DNA of 64,000 bases from an uncultured Clostridia bacterium (GTDB lineage: Bacteria > Bacillota > Clostridia > Oscillospirales > Oscillospiraceae), in the NCBI GenBank assembly GCA_947173485.1, contig CAMWFH010000006.1, positions 30,187 through 94,186 on the forward strand, read 5' to 3'. Shown in pieces: positions 51,393-60,140 of the stretch. The notes beneath the pieces are model-generated. The model searched no databases. It was not told where the DNA came from and saw only the letters and a program-made list of their open reading frames with translations. Position 1 is the stretch's first letter. Each line of letters begins with the position of its first letter. A program made the translations under genes and the position numbers.

Positions 51393-52241
51393 TTGCGGGT
51401 CAAGAAAGTCATCAATAATAATATCCTCTGCGTGGTGGACGAGAAGGGCCGGGAGATGATCGTCACCGGCCGGGGCCTGGGATTCAAGCGCAAGCCGGGG
51501 GAGTTCGTGGACCTGGCCCAGGTGGAAAAGACCTACCGCATGGAGGGGAAAACGGAGCAGCGCCGGCTGCGGGAGCTGTGCGAGCAGATCCCTCTGGAGC
51601 ATCTGCGGCTGACGGAGTCGCTGATCGATGAGATCCGGTCCCAGATCGCCGTGCCGCTGAACGAGTCCCTGCTGATCACCCTGGCGGACCACATCAGCTT
51701 CGCCATCAAGCGCAAGCAGGAGGGAGTGGTCTTCAGCAACCCCCTGGAGGGGGCCATCATGTGCTACTACCCGGCGGAGTACCGGCTGGGGCAGTACTGC
51801 CTGCGGGCGATCCGGGAGGAGAGCCAGACGGACCTGAGCGACAGCGAGGCGGCCTTCATCGCCCTCCATATCGTCAACGCCGAGCTGAACACCGATATGA
51901 GCGAGATGTACGATATCACCCGGCTGATCGAGGGGGCCGTGGCGGTGGTGGAATATTACTACCAAAAGACCTTCGACCGGGAATCCCTGGATTTCAGCCG
52001 CTTCATCGTCCATCTCCGCTACTTTGCCCAGCGCCTCTTCCAGGGCAGGCCCCTCACCGACGGCGGCGGCGACCAGGACCGGGTGTTCCACCAGATGATC
52101 GCCAAGAGCTGCCAGCAGCATTACAAGTGCGCCCAGCACATCGGGGCGTATATCCGCAACACCTACCAGAAGGAGCTGACGGAGGAGGAGCTGACCTATC
52201 TGACCATCCATCTCAAACGGATCAATATGGCCGCCAGCTGA
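51393..52241 (+). CDS. LicT/BglG-family transcriptional antiterminator
   Basis: The 282-residue protein has an N-terminal RNA-binding CAT domain (about 1-55, VKKVINNNILCVVDEKG and GRGLGF) and two PTS regulation domains. All four PRD histidines are visible: LADHISFAI and ALHIVNAE in PRD1, FIVHLRYFAQ and LTIHLKRI in PRD2. PTS phosphorylation of these sites sets activity. I place the start at TTG 51393 after AAGGAAG. A RAT/terminator precedes this gene and another precedes the glucose PTS gene, so it probably controls both. GlcT or LicT would be the closest named types. Confidence 0.9.
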   Translation: MRVKKVINNNILCVVDEKGREMIVTGRGLGFKRKPGEFVDLAQVEKTYRMEGKTEQRRLRELCEQIPLEHLRLTESLIDEIRSQIAVPLNESLLITLADHISFAIKRKQEGVVFSNPLEGAIMCYYPAEYRLGQYCLRAIREESQTDLSDSEAAFIALHIVNAELNTDMSEMYDITRLIEGAVAVVEYYYQKTFDRESLDFSRFIVHLRYFAQRLFQGRPLTDGGGDQDRVFHQMIAKSCQQHYKCAQHIGAYIRNTYQKELTEEELTYLTIHLKRINMAAS

Positions 52242-52250
52242 CCGGCGGAC

Positions 52251-52284
52251 GGGGTAGTTACCGGCATTTTGTTGGGCTAGACCC
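52251..52284 (+). promoter_or_regulatory. RAT antiterminator element 2
   Basis: GGGGTAGTTACCG ... GGGCTAGACC has the same layout as element 1. The terminal GACCC is the first arm of the following terminator. It lies between the antiterminator gene and the PTS gene. Confidence 0.75.
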
Positions 52285-52333
52285 ATATCAGGCGGGCAGG
52301 CGTCCTTCTGCCCGTCTGGTGTGGGTCTTTTTT
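52280..52333 (+). terminator. Regulated terminator upstream of ptsG
   Basis: A 20-bp stem with three wobble pairs starts with GACCCA (52280-52285) and ends with TGGGTC (52322-52327), followed by T6. It lies 35 bases before the ptsG start. Confidence 0.88.
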
Positions 52334-52367
52334 GTTCCAAGACAACGATCGACAAGGAGGGTTTTCT

Positions 52368-54491
52368 ATGAAGGACAAGATCTTCGGCGTTTTGCAGCGG
52401 GTGGGCCGCTCATTCATGCTGCCCATCGCCCTGCTGCCGGTGGCGGGACTGCTGCTGGGCATCGGCAGCTCCTTCACCAACCAGACCATGCTGGAGGCCT
52501 ACGGCCTCACCGGCGTGATCTACGAGGGCGGCCTGGCCTACACCATTTTGGACATCATGAACCAGTGCGGCAGCGCTGTGTTCAACAACCTGGCCCTGCT
52601 CTTCGCCATGGGCGTGGCCATCGGCATGGCGAAAAAGGAGAAGGAGGTGGCGGCCCTCTCCGGCGCCATCGCCTACCTGGTGATGAACACCGCCATCTCC
52701 GCCATGATCACCGCCCGGGGCGGCGTGGAGGCCATGGCGGCCAACTCCACCACCTCCATGCTGGGCATCACCACCCTACAGATGGGCGTGTTCGGCGGCA
52801 TCATCGTGGGCCTTGGCGTGGCGGCGCTCCACAACCGGTTCTATAAGATCCAGCTGCCCCAGGTCCTCTCCTTCTTCGGCGGCACCCGGTTCGTGCCCAT
52901 CGTCTGCACCGCCGTGTTCCTGGTGGTGGGCATCGTGATGTTCTACCTCTGGCCCATCGTCCAGCTGGGCATCGCCGCGCTGGGAGACCTGGTCATCCGC
53001 TCCGGCTACGCGGGCACCTGGATCTATGGCCTGCTGGAGCGGGCCCTGATCCCCTTTGGCCTCCACCATGTGTTCTATATGCCCTTCTGGCAGACCGCTG
53101 TGGGCGGCAGCGCCGTGGTGGATGGGGTGACCATCTTGGGCGCGCAGAACATCTTCTTCGCCGAGCTGGCCTCCAAGGCCACGGAGACCTTCTCCGTGTC
53201 CGCCACCCGGTTCATGGCCGGCAAGTTCCCCTTTATGATCTTCGGCCTGCCCGGCGCGGCCCTGGCCATGTATAAGGCCGCCAAGCCGGAGAAGCGCAAG
53301 GTGGCCGGCGGCCTGCTAATCTCCGCCGCCCTCACCGCTATGCTCACCGGCATCACCGAGCCCCTGGAGTTCACCTTCCTGTTCGTGGCGCCGCTGATGT
53401 ACGCGGTCCACTGCGTCTATGCCGGCCTGGCGTATATGCTGATGCACATCTTCAAGGTGGGCGTGGGCATGACCTTCTCCGGCGGCATCATCGACATGGT
53501 CCTCTTCGGCGTCCTCCAGGGCAACGCCAAGACCAACTGGATCTGGATCGTCATCGTGGGCGCGGTCTACTTCGTGCTCTACTATGTGACCTTCTACTTC
53601 ATGATCACCAAGATGGACCTGAAGACCCCCGGTCGGGAGGACGAGGGGGAGGAGACCAAGCTCTTCACCCGCTCGGACTTCAAGGCCAAGACCGGCGTGG
53701 GCCCCGAGGCCTCCGGCGGCGCGGCTGCCGGCGGCGTGTCCGCCCTGATCCTGAAGGGCCTGGGGGGCAAGGCCAACCTCTCCGACGTGGACTGCTGCGC
53801 CACCCGCCTGCGGGTCACGGTGGTGGACCCGGAGAAGGTGTCCGACAGCCTGCTGAAGCAGTCCGGGGCCTCCGGCGTGATCCATAAGGGCAACGGCGTC
53901 CAGGTGGTCTATGGGCCCCAGGTGGCGGTGATCAAGTCGGACCTGGTGGACTTTATGGAGACCCCCGCCGCAGACCAGCTGGACAGCGTCGCCGCCCCGG
54001 CGCCGGCCCGTCAGGAGCCGGCCGGGAAGAAGATGCAGGACGCCCTGCTGTGCGCCCATATGAACGGGCAGCTCCTCCCCATGACCGAGGTCCAGGACGA
54101 GGCCTTCGCCGCCTGCGTCCTGGGGGAGGGCGTGGCCATCGAGCCCAGCGAGGGCAAGCTGTTCGCCCCCGCTGACGGGGTGGTGGACAACATCTTCGAT
54201 ACGAAGCACGCCATCAGCATCGTCACCGATGAGGGCGTGGAGGTCCTGCTCCATATCGGCATCAACACGGTCCAGCTGGGCGGACAGCACTTCGAGGCCC
54301 ATGTATCCGCAGAGCAGCGGGTGAAGAAGGGAGACCTGCTGATCAGCTTCGATATGGAGGCGATCAAGGCCGCCGGGTACCTCTGCACCACGCCGATGAT
54401 CGTCTGCAACACGGACGACTACCAGAGCGTGACCGCCACGGCCGCCGGCAGCGTCAAGGCCGGCGCGCCGGTAGTGGAGATCAAGGGATAA
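52368..54491 (+). CDS. ptsG: PTS glucose-family transporter EIICBA
   Basis: The 707-residue protein carries three PTS modules in the order C-B-A. EIIC spans about 1-420 with about ten membrane segments and the substrate-site motif GITEPLEFTFLF. EIIB spans about 455-535, with phospho-acceptor Cys in DVDCCATRLRV. EIIA spans about 560-705, with His in VLLHIGINTV. ATG 52368 follows AAGGAGGG. It imports and phosphorylates glucose or a close relative; N-acetylglucosamine (NagE type) is possible and not excluded by sequence. Expression depends on the RAT/terminator in its leader. Confidence 0.92.
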   Translation: MKDKIFGVLQRVGRSFMLPIALLPVAGLLLGIGSSFTNQTMLEAYGLTGVIYEGGLAYTILDIMNQCGSAVFNNLALLFAMGVAIGMAKKEKEVAALSGAIAYLVMNTAISAMITARGGVEAMAANSTTSMLGITTLQMGVFGGIIVGLGVAALHNRFYKIQLPQVLSFFGGTRFVPIVCTAVFLVVGIVMFYLWPIVQLGIAALGDLVIRSGYAGTWIYGLLERALIPFGLHHVFYMPFWQTAVGGSAVVDGVTILGAQNIFFAELASKATETFSVSATRFMAGKFPFMIFGLPGAALAMYKAAKPEKRKVAGGLLISAALTAMLTGITEPLEFTFLFVAPLMYAVHCVYAGLAYMLMHIFKVGVGMTFSGGIIDMVLFGVLQGNAKTNWIWIVIVGAVYFVLYYVTFYFMITKMDLKTPGREDEGEETKLFTRSDFKAKTGVGPEASGGAAAGGVSALILKGLGGKANLSDVDCCATRLRVTVVDPEKVSDSLLKQSGASGVIHKGNGVQVVYGPQVAVIKSDLVDFMETPAADQLDSVAAPAPARQEPAGKKMQDALLCAHMNGQLLPMTEVQDEAFAACVLGEGVAIEPSEGKLFAPADGVVDNIFDTKHAISIVTDEGVEVLLHIGINTVQLGGQHFEAHVSAEQRVKKGDLLISFDMEAIKAAGYLCTTPMIVCNTDDYQSVTATAAGSVKAGAPVVEIKG

Positions 54492-54499
54492 ACAGCAAA

Positions 54500-54533
54500 G
54501 GACGGAGGCCGGTCGCGGCCTCCGCCCTTTTTC
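54500..54533 (+). terminator. Terminator after ptsG
   Basis: Stem GGACGGAGGCC / GGCCTCCGCCC with a short loop, followed by T5. It lies about 10 bases after the ptsG stop. Confidence 0.88.
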
Positions 54534-54557
54534 TTGATGGAGCGATTCGGGAGCAGA

Positions 54558-55097
54558 TCAGAACGTGGGGAGCAGGATGCCCAGCACCGCCGCCACCCCG
54601 ATGACCTTGATGGTGCCCCACTTCCGGCCCACCAGCAGGTAGAGGGACGCCAGGCCGATGACCAGGCTCTTGAAGGAGAAGTCCCCGGCGGCGGAGAAGT
54701 AGTTCTCCTGGAACAGCAGCACCGCCGTGGCCGCCATCAGGCCCACGCACACCGGGCGCACGCCGGTCAGGGCCCGCTGGAGCCAGTAGTTGTTGCGGAA
54801 GCGCTCGATGAAGATCACCGCCAGCAGGCACAGCGTCAGGGACGGCACCATATTGCCGCAGGTGGCCAGCACGCCGGCCAGCAGCCCCCCGGTGCGGATG
54901 CCCACGAAGGTGGCGGTGTTGACGGCGAAGGAGCCAGGGGTCATCTCGGCGATGGCGATGATATCCACGAACTCGGCGGAGGTCATATAGCCAGCGGTCA
55001 CCATCTCGTCGTAGATCACCGGGATCATGGAGAAGCCGCCGAAGCTGCAAAAGCCGATCTTGGCGAAGATGAAGAACAGTTTAATGGCCAGCGGCAT
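54558..55097 (-). CDS. chrA: Chromate transporter subunit, ChrA-type (second half)
   Basis: The 179-residue membrane protein is a single Chromate_transp domain with five or six helices: KIGFCSFGGFSMIP near 13 and TPGSFAVNTATFVG near 53 match the family. Short ChrA proteins work as pairs encoded by adjacent genes. The start at 55097 overlaps the end of the partner gene by 17 bases. Many such pairs in gut anaerobes probably move other anions, so chromate efflux is only the family name. Confidence 0.85.
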   Translation of the reverse strand: MPLAIKLFFIFAKIGFCSFGGFSMIPVIYDEMVTAGYMTSAEFVDIIAIAEMTPGSFAVNTATFVGIRTGGLLAGVLATCGNMVPSLTLCLLAVIFIERFRNNYWLQRALTGVRPVCVGLMAATAVLLFQENYFSAAGDFSFKSLVIGLASLYLLVGRKWGTIKVIGVAAVLGILLPTF

Positions 55098-55662
55098 GAC
55101 GATCCCTCCCCTTCAAGATGATGCCGGACAAGACCCCCAGGGCCACGCCCCCCAGGACGATCAGGGCGCTGTTGAGATCCGTGCCGTAGCACAGCACCGC
55201 GCCGGCCAAGGCCACCGCCACCGTCCAGGGACCGGTGATAGCGGTGGACTTCAGCTTCAGCAGGGCGGAGATGACCACCGGCACCACCGCCGCCCGCACG
55301 CCCACCAGGGCCCGGTCCACCAGGGTATTGCTGCGGATGTAGTCGTAGAACACCGTCACCAGGGCGATGACGGTGATGGAGGGCACCGCCAGGCCGGCGG
55401 TGGCCACGAAGGACCCGGGGATCCCCGCCAGCCGGTAGCCCAGGATGGAGGAGATGTTCATGATCATGATCCCCGGGAAGGACCGGCCCAGGGCCACATA
55501 GTCCAGCAGCTCCTCCTGGCTGAGCCAGCCCCGCTTGTCACAGAACTCCTGCTCGATCATACTGATGACCCCCCAGCCGCCGCCGAAGGCCACCAGTCCC
55601 AGCTTGGCCATCAGCAGGAACAGGGTCAAAAGCCCCACCTTTTTCTTTTCTCCCTCTTGCAT
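55081..55662 (-). CDS. chrA: Chromate transporter subunit, ChrA-type (first half)
   Basis: The 193-residue membrane protein is a single Chromate_transp domain: KLGLVAFGGGWGVISMIEQEF near 20 and SFPGIMIMNISSILGYRLAG near 61. GGGAGGCGG precedes ATG 55662. Together with the overlapping downstream gene it forms a split ChrA. It lies 15 bases after the aldolase-like gene in the same transcript. Confidence 0.85.
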   Translation of the reverse strand: MQEGEKKKVGLLTLFLLMAKLGLVAFGGGWGVISMIEQEFCDKRGWLSQEELLDYVALGRSFPGIMIMNISSILGYRLAGIPGSFVATAGLAVPSITVIALVTVFYDYIRSNTLVDRALVGVRAAVVPVVISALLKLKSTAITGPWTVAVALAGAVLCYGTDLNSALIVLGGVALGVLSGIILKGRDRHAAGH

Positions 55663-55677
55663 AGCTGCCGCCTCCCG

Positions 55678-56718
55678 TTATGTATTCCCGAGCCCCTGGA
55701 TATCCTCCACCAGGGCCGCGACCGCCGCCGGATCCGTGGCCCAGCTGGTGCAGAAGCGGACGGCCTTCCGCTCCCCCAGGTCCTCCCAGAGGGAGAAGGC
55801 GTACCGCTCCGCCAGGGCCTCGTACTGGGCCTGGGTCAGGATGGGGAACTGCTGGTTGGTGGGGGAGTCGTAGCGCAGGGAGATGCCCTTGGCCTCAAAG
55901 GCCCGGCGGAGCTCCATAGCCAGCTCCACCGCGTGGCGGCCCAACCGCTCATAGAGGCCGTTGGAGAACAGCTCGTCGAATTGCAGCCCCAGCAGCCGGC
56001 CCTTGGCGAACATCCCGCCCCGCTGCTTGATGTGATAGCGGAAGTCCCGCTGGAGCTCCTTGTCCAGCAGCACCACCGCCTCCCCGAACAGGGCGCCCAC
56101 CTTGGTGCCGCCAATGTAGAAGGCATCGGTGAGCCGGGCCAGGTCCGGCAGCGTCACGTCGTTGCCCGGCGCGGCCAGGCCGTAGCCCAAGCGGGCGCCG
56201 TCCACATAGAGGAGCAGCCGCCACTTCCGGCAGGCCTCGTGGATCGCCTCCAGCTCGGCCAGGGTGTAGAGAGTGCCGTTCTCCGTGGGCTGGGAGAGGT
56301 AGACCATGGCGGGCTGGACCTGGTGCTCATGGGTCACATCGGCCCAGTGGGCGTCCACCAGGGCGTCGATCTGGGCGGCGGCGATCTTGCCGTCGTCACT
56401 GGGGATGGGCAGCACCTTGTGGCCGCAGGCCTCGATGGCCCCGGTCTCGTGGACGCTGATATGGCCGGTGGAGGCGGCGATCACCCCCTGGTAGGACCGG
56501 AGGGCGGCGGCGATCACCGTCAGGTTGGCCTGGGTCCCGCCCACCAGGAAGTGGACGGCGGCGTCCGGCCGGCCCAGCCGGGACAGGATCTTGGCCCGGG
56601 CGGCGGCGCAGTAGTGGTCCTCGCCGTAGCCGGGGGTCTGCTCCAGGTTGGTCTCTGCCAGCCGGCGCATGATCTCCGGCGCGGCCCCCTGGGTATAATC
56701 GCATTCAAAGCGAAGCAT
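55678..56718 (-). CDS. PLP-dependent beta-eliminating lyase, threonine aldolase type
   Basis: The 346-residue enzyme belongs to the low-specificity L-threonine aldolase family, which splits threonine or allo-threonine into glycine and acetaldehyde. LVGGTQANL near 58 is the PLP phosphate loop, YVDGARLGYG near 170 carries the Asp that holds the pyridine nitrogen, and GGTKVGALFGEA near 203 carries the Schiff-base Lys. Some homologues act on other beta-hydroxy amino acids. The promoter lies inside the terminator of the upstream gene. It leads the chrA pair. Confidence 0.88.
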   Translation of the reverse strand: MLRFECDYTQGAAPEIMRRLAETNLEQTPGYGEDHYCAAARAKILSRLGRPDAAVHFLVGGTQANLTVIAAALRSYQGVIAASTGHISVHETGAIEACGHKVLPIPSDDGKIAAAQIDALVDAHWADVTHEHQVQPAMVYLSQPTENGTLYTLAELEAIHEACRKWRLLLYVDGARLGYGLAAPGNDVTLPDLARLTDAFYIGGTKVGALFGEAVVLLDKELQRDFRYHIKQRGGMFAKGRLLGLQFDELFSNGLYERLGRHAVELAMELRRAFEAKGISLRYDSPTNQQFPILTQAQYEALAERYAFSLWEDLGERKAVRFCTSWATDPAAVAALVEDIQGLGNT

Positions 56719-56738
56719 ATCGGATCATCCTTTCCGCA

Positions 56739-56774
56739 AAAATAATGAGGCGGGCTTTTTCTCCGCCTCATTAT
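56739..56774 (-). terminator. Terminator after the DUF4330 gene
   Basis: 12-bp stem ATAATGAGGCGG / CCGCCTCATTAT (56742-56753 and 56763-56774), loop 9, followed on the minus strand by a T-rich stretch. The right arm contains the -10 box of the next promoter. Confidence 0.8.
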
Positions 56775-56798
56775 CCACGTTTTTTCCCCTGTTGTCAA
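56770..56798 (-). promoter_or_regulatory. Promoter of the aldolase-chrA operon
   Basis: Minus strand TTGACA (56798-56793), 17 bases, GATAAT (56775-56770), about 50 bases before ATG 56718. Confidence 0.7.
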
Positions 56799-56814
56799 CC
56801 GGGATCTTTCCCGG

Positions 56815-57288
56815 TCACTGGTCCCACTCCATAGAGAGGATGGTGCCCTTGTCGATCTCGATATACTCGCTCTTGACGATGTAGCTCCGGCCGATGCGCA
56901 GCTCCTGCTTGCCCAGGGTGTTCATGCGGACGTCGGTGTCCTCAAAGGTGCCCTCGATGGTGAAGATCAAGTTCTCATGGAGGGGGTCCTCCACCCACTC
57001 CCCGTTGGCGGCGCAAACTAAGAAGGGGGAGCGCTCCACGGCGGTGATGGCCCCGTCATAGAGGGCGCCGGAGGCCATGATGGTGGAGGGGAGGATGGCG
57101 GAGATGTTGTCATACAGCTCCTTGGGCTGCTCCTCGCAGAGGACGGTGAAGGTGACGTGGTGGGTGGTCTTGGCGGCCATGATGCTGCTGCCCCGGAGCT
57201 TGTGTACGCCGAACACCAGGGCCGCCGCCACGATCAGGACGATGACCATGTCCACGATGTTGAAGCCGATCTTGCGTTTTTTATCCAT
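56815..57288 (-). CDS. DUF4330 family membrane-anchored protein
   Basis: The 157-residue protein has a basic N-terminus (MDKKRKIGFN), one membrane helix (about 11-28, IVDMVIVLIVAAALVFG), and an extracellular beta-rich domain with the DUF4330 features YDNISAILPS and RIGRSYIVKS. ATG 57288 follows AAAGGAAC. DUF4330 genes are often beside csaB or exopolysaccharide genes in Firmicutes. Here it diverges from the GT4-CsaB fusion over a 216-base gap, which suggests a role in the same wall-polymer pathway. Confidence 0.82.
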   Translation of the reverse strand: MDKKRKIGFNIVDMVIVLIVAAALVFGVHKLRGSSIMAAKTTHHVTFTVLCEEQPKELYDNISAILPSTIMASGALYDGAITAVERSPFLVCAANGEWVEDPLHENLIFTIEGTFEDTDVRMNTLGKQELRIGRSYIVKSEYIEIDKGTILSMEWDQ

Positions 57289-57359
57289 TGTCTGTTCCTT
57301 TCCTGTATGCGTATATGTGCCGGGAGCGCGGAGCGGTCTTGCCTGCGCGCGCCCATCCC

Positions 57360-57388
57360 TTGACGGCCCTTCGCCGGCAGGGTATAAT
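57360..57388 (+). promoter_or_regulatory. Promoter of the GT4-CsaB fusion gene
   Basis: TTGACG (57360-57365), 17-base spacer, TATAAT (57383-57388), 117 bases upstream of the ATG at 57505. Confidence 0.78.
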
Positions 57389-57504
57389 AAGGATCGCTGG
57401 TCCCTACTATATACCATTTTTTCTCCCAGGGCAAGCCCTTTTTCGCCTGCCCGGAAGATCTTTATCCTAGACCATAGACTGATGAGAAACGAGGCTATCC
57501 GACT

Positions 57505-59727
57505 ATGAAGATCATCCACCTGATCTCCGGCGGCGACACCGGCGGCGCCAAGACCCATGTCCTCACCCTGCTCCAGGGCCTGAACCGGACCGACTTCGCC
57601 CAGCTCGTCTGCTTCCGGGACGGGGAGTTCGCCCAAGAGGCCAGGGAGATGGGCATCCCCACGGCGATCCAGGCCGGCAACGACCTGGTCAAGACCGTCC
57701 GGGCCCTCACCGAACGGATCCGGGAGGGGGGCTTCCAGGTCATCCACTGCCACGGCGCCAGGGCCAACATGGTGGGGGCGCTGCTGAAAAAGCGGACGGG
57801 CCTGCCCATCGTCACCACGGTCCACAGCGACTACCGGCTGGACTACATGGGCCGCCCCCTGGGCCGGCTGACCTACGGCACCATCAACACCGTCGCCCTC
57901 CGGCGCTTCGACTACCACATCGGCGTCTCCGACGCCATGACGGAGCTGCTGATCGAACGGGGCTTCCGGCCCGACCGCATCTATACGATCTACAACGGCC
58001 TGACCTTCGACGCTCAACCCACCCTCACCGACCGGACGGCCTACCTCCGCTCCCTGGGGGCCCAGGTGGAGCCGGACAGCGTGGTGGTGGGCATCGCCGC
58101 CCGGCTCAACCCGGTGAAGGACATCTCGACCCTGATCCGGGGCTTCGCCCGGGCCCATGCCAGCTGCCCCCGGCTGCGGCTGGTCATCGCTGGCGAGGGC
58201 CAGGAGCGGCAGATGCTGGGGAAGCTGGCGGAGAGCCTGGGAGTGGCGGACCAGGTGTGCTTCGCCGGCTGGCTGGGGGATATGGACAGCTTCTACCAGG
58301 CCCTGGACATCAACACCCTCACCTCCCTCAGCGAGACCTTCTCCTATGCCCTCACCGAGGGGGCCAGGTACCACCTGGCCACGGTCAGCTCCCGGGTGGG
58401 GGGCGTGCCCTACCTGATCGACCACGAATCCAACGGACTCCTCTTCACTGCCGGGGATGACGAGACCCTGGGCCGCCACCTGCTCCGGCTGGCGGAGGAC
58501 GAGGCGCTGCGCCGGACCATGGGGGAGCGGCTCTTCGAGAAGGCCTCCAGCAAGTTCTCCCTGGATAGGACCATCGAGACCCAACGGCAGATCTACCGGG
58601 AGATCCTCCGACGGACCCTGCGGACAGGCCGGGAGCGGGATGGGGCAGTGATCTGCGGGGCCTACGGCCAGGAGAACACCGGGGACGACGCCATCCTGGA
58701 CGCCATCCTCACCGAGCTGCGGGAGGTCGATCCAGACCTGCCGGTGACGGTCCTCTCCCGCCAGCCCAAGCGGACCCGGCTCAGCTATCGGGTGCCCTCC
58801 GTCCACACCTTCGACTTCCTCGCCTGGCACCGGGCCCTGCGCCACAGCCGGCTCTATATCAGCGGCGGCGGCAGCCTGATCCAGGACGTGACCTCCACCC
58901 GGTCCCTCCTCTACTACCTCCACAGCATCCGCGCCGCCCACAGGCTGGGGAACCGGGTGATGATGTACGGCTGCGGCATCGGTCCGGTGAGCCGGGCGGT
59001 CAACCGCAAGCGGGCCGCCCGGGTGCTGAACAAGCATGTGGACGCCATCACCCTCCGGGAGCCCAGCAGCCAGGAGGAGCTGCGGGATATGGGGGTCACC
59101 GTCCCCCAGATCCATCTGGCCGCCGACCCGGCCCTGATCCTGCCGCCGGCCAGCCCAGAGGTGGTGGACGGCTGGATGACCGCCAACGGCCTGGCCCTGG
59201 ACGGGCGGTACTGCTGCTTCATCATCCGCCAGTGGCCCGGGATCCGGGACAAGCTGCCGGATATCCTCTCCGCCGCCGCCTACGCCTACGAGCGCTACGG
59301 GCTGACGCCGGTGTTCCTGGCCATCGAGCAGCTCCACGACCCCGCCCTGGCCCGGCGGCTGGGGGAGGCGTGCCAAGTGCCCTGCCATGTGGTCACCGAC
59401 GCCATGCCCCACCGGGTGGTGATCGGACTGCTGGGGCGGATGGCGCTGCTGGTGTCCATGCGGCTCCACTCGCTGATCTTCGCCGCCGGCCAGGGGGTGC
59501 CTATGGTGGGGCTGGTCTACGACCCCAAGGTCAGCGCCTTCCTGCGCTATATCGGCCAGGACCTGTATATCGACCTCCAGGCCCTCACACCGGAGGTCCT
59601 CCAGGCGATGCTGGACGCGGCGGTGGCCCGGGGGGAGAATCGGGCGGCCATGGAGGCGGGCCTTGCCCGCCTGCGGGCGCTGGAGCGGGTCAACACCCAG
59701 ACGCTGGAGCGGCTGCTGGCCCAGTGA
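57505..59727 (+). CDS. csaB: GT4 glycosyltransferase fused to CsaB-type polysaccharide pyruvyltransferase
   Basis: The 740-residue protein joins two enzymes. Residues 1-370 are a GT-B glycosyltransferase family 4 domain: SGGDTGGAKTHV at 8-19, GIAARLNPVKD near 196, and the donor-site SETFSYALTEG near 276. Residues 380-740 are a pyruvyltransferase of the CsaB/WcaK family: GAYGQENTGDDAIL at 385-398, ISGGGSLIQD, and a late SMRLHSLIFAAGQGVP. CsaB adds ketal pyruvate to the wall polysaccharide recognised by SLH domains. CsaB is commonly a single-domain protein, so the fusion suggests sugar transfer and pyruvylation are coupled. The acceptor is unknown. Confidence 0.92.
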   Translation: MKIIHLISGGDTGGAKTHVLTLLQGLNRTDFAQLVCFRDGEFAQEAREMGIPTAIQAGNDLVKTVRALTERIREGGFQVIHCHGARANMVGALLKKRTGLPIVTTVHSDYRLDYMGRPLGRLTYGTINTVALRRFDYHIGVSDAMTELLIERGFRPDRIYTIYNGLTFDAQPTLTDRTAYLRSLGAQVEPDSVVVGIAARLNPVKDISTLIRGFARAHASCPRLRLVIAGEGQERQMLGKLAESLGVADQVCFAGWLGDMDSFYQALDINTLTSLSETFSYALTEGARYHLATVSSRVGGVPYLIDHESNGLLFTAGDDETLGRHLLRLAEDEALRRTMGERLFEKASSKFSLDRTIETQRQIYREILRRTLRTGRERDGAVICGAYGQENTGDDAILDAILTELREVDPDLPVTVLSRQPKRTRLSYRVPSVHTFDFLAWHRALRHSRLYISGGGSLIQDVTSTRSLLYYLHSIRAAHRLGNRVMMYGCGIGPVSRAVNRKRAARVLNKHVDAITLREPSSQEELRDMGVTVPQIHLAADPALILPPASPEVVDGWMTANGLALDGRYCCFIIRQWPGIRDKLPDILSAAAYAYERYGLTPVFLAIEQLHDPALARRLGEACQVPCHVVTDAMPHRVVIGLLGRMALLVSMRLHSLIFAAGQGVPMVGLVYDPKVSAFLRYIGQDLYIDLQALTPEVLQAMLDAAVARGENRAAMEAGLARLRALERVNTQTLERLLAQ

Positions 59728-59781
59728 GGCCGGTCGTAGAGTTGCTTTTTAGTATGTTTTTTACAGGAAGGAGCGAAGCGG

Positions 59782-60111
59782 ATGGAGCATCTCAAAGATC
59801 TGCCCCAGGAGCATGGGGCGGCGCTGTCCGGGCTGGTGGAGATCCAGCCGGGCCGGGTGGTCAGTATGGCGCTGTCGAAAAACGAACACTGCCAGATGAC
59901 CCTCCTGGCCTTCGGGGATGGCGAGAGCGTCAGTGAGGAGCAATACCCAGGCGATACCTTCTACTATGTCCTGGAGGGGGAGATGCCGGTCCGGCTGGAG
60001 GGGCGGAGCGTCCTTCTGCGGGCCGGAGAGTGCATGGCGGTCCCAGCCCATGTCCTCCACGCCATAGGCGGGACCCGGCCCTTCAAGCTGTTGCAGATCG
60101 CCGTTCAGTAA
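59782..60111 (+). CDS. Cupin-domain protein 1
   Basis: The 109-residue single-domain cupin contains PGDTFYYVLEGEMPVRLEG and a second motif PAHVLHA. In the first motif the usual metal-binding His is replaced (SEEQYPGD), so the metal site may be incomplete or different. GAAGGAGCG precedes the ATG. It is the first of two tandem paralogues; substrate unknown. Confidence 0.82.
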   Translation: MEHLKDLPQEHGAALSGLVEIQPGRVVSMALSKNEHCQMTLLAFGDGESVSEEQYPGDTFYYVLEGEMPVRLEGRSVLLRAGECMAVPAHVLHAIGGTRPFKLLQIAVQ

Positions 60112-60140
60112 AGATGACAGATGATAAAGGAGAAGACGAA

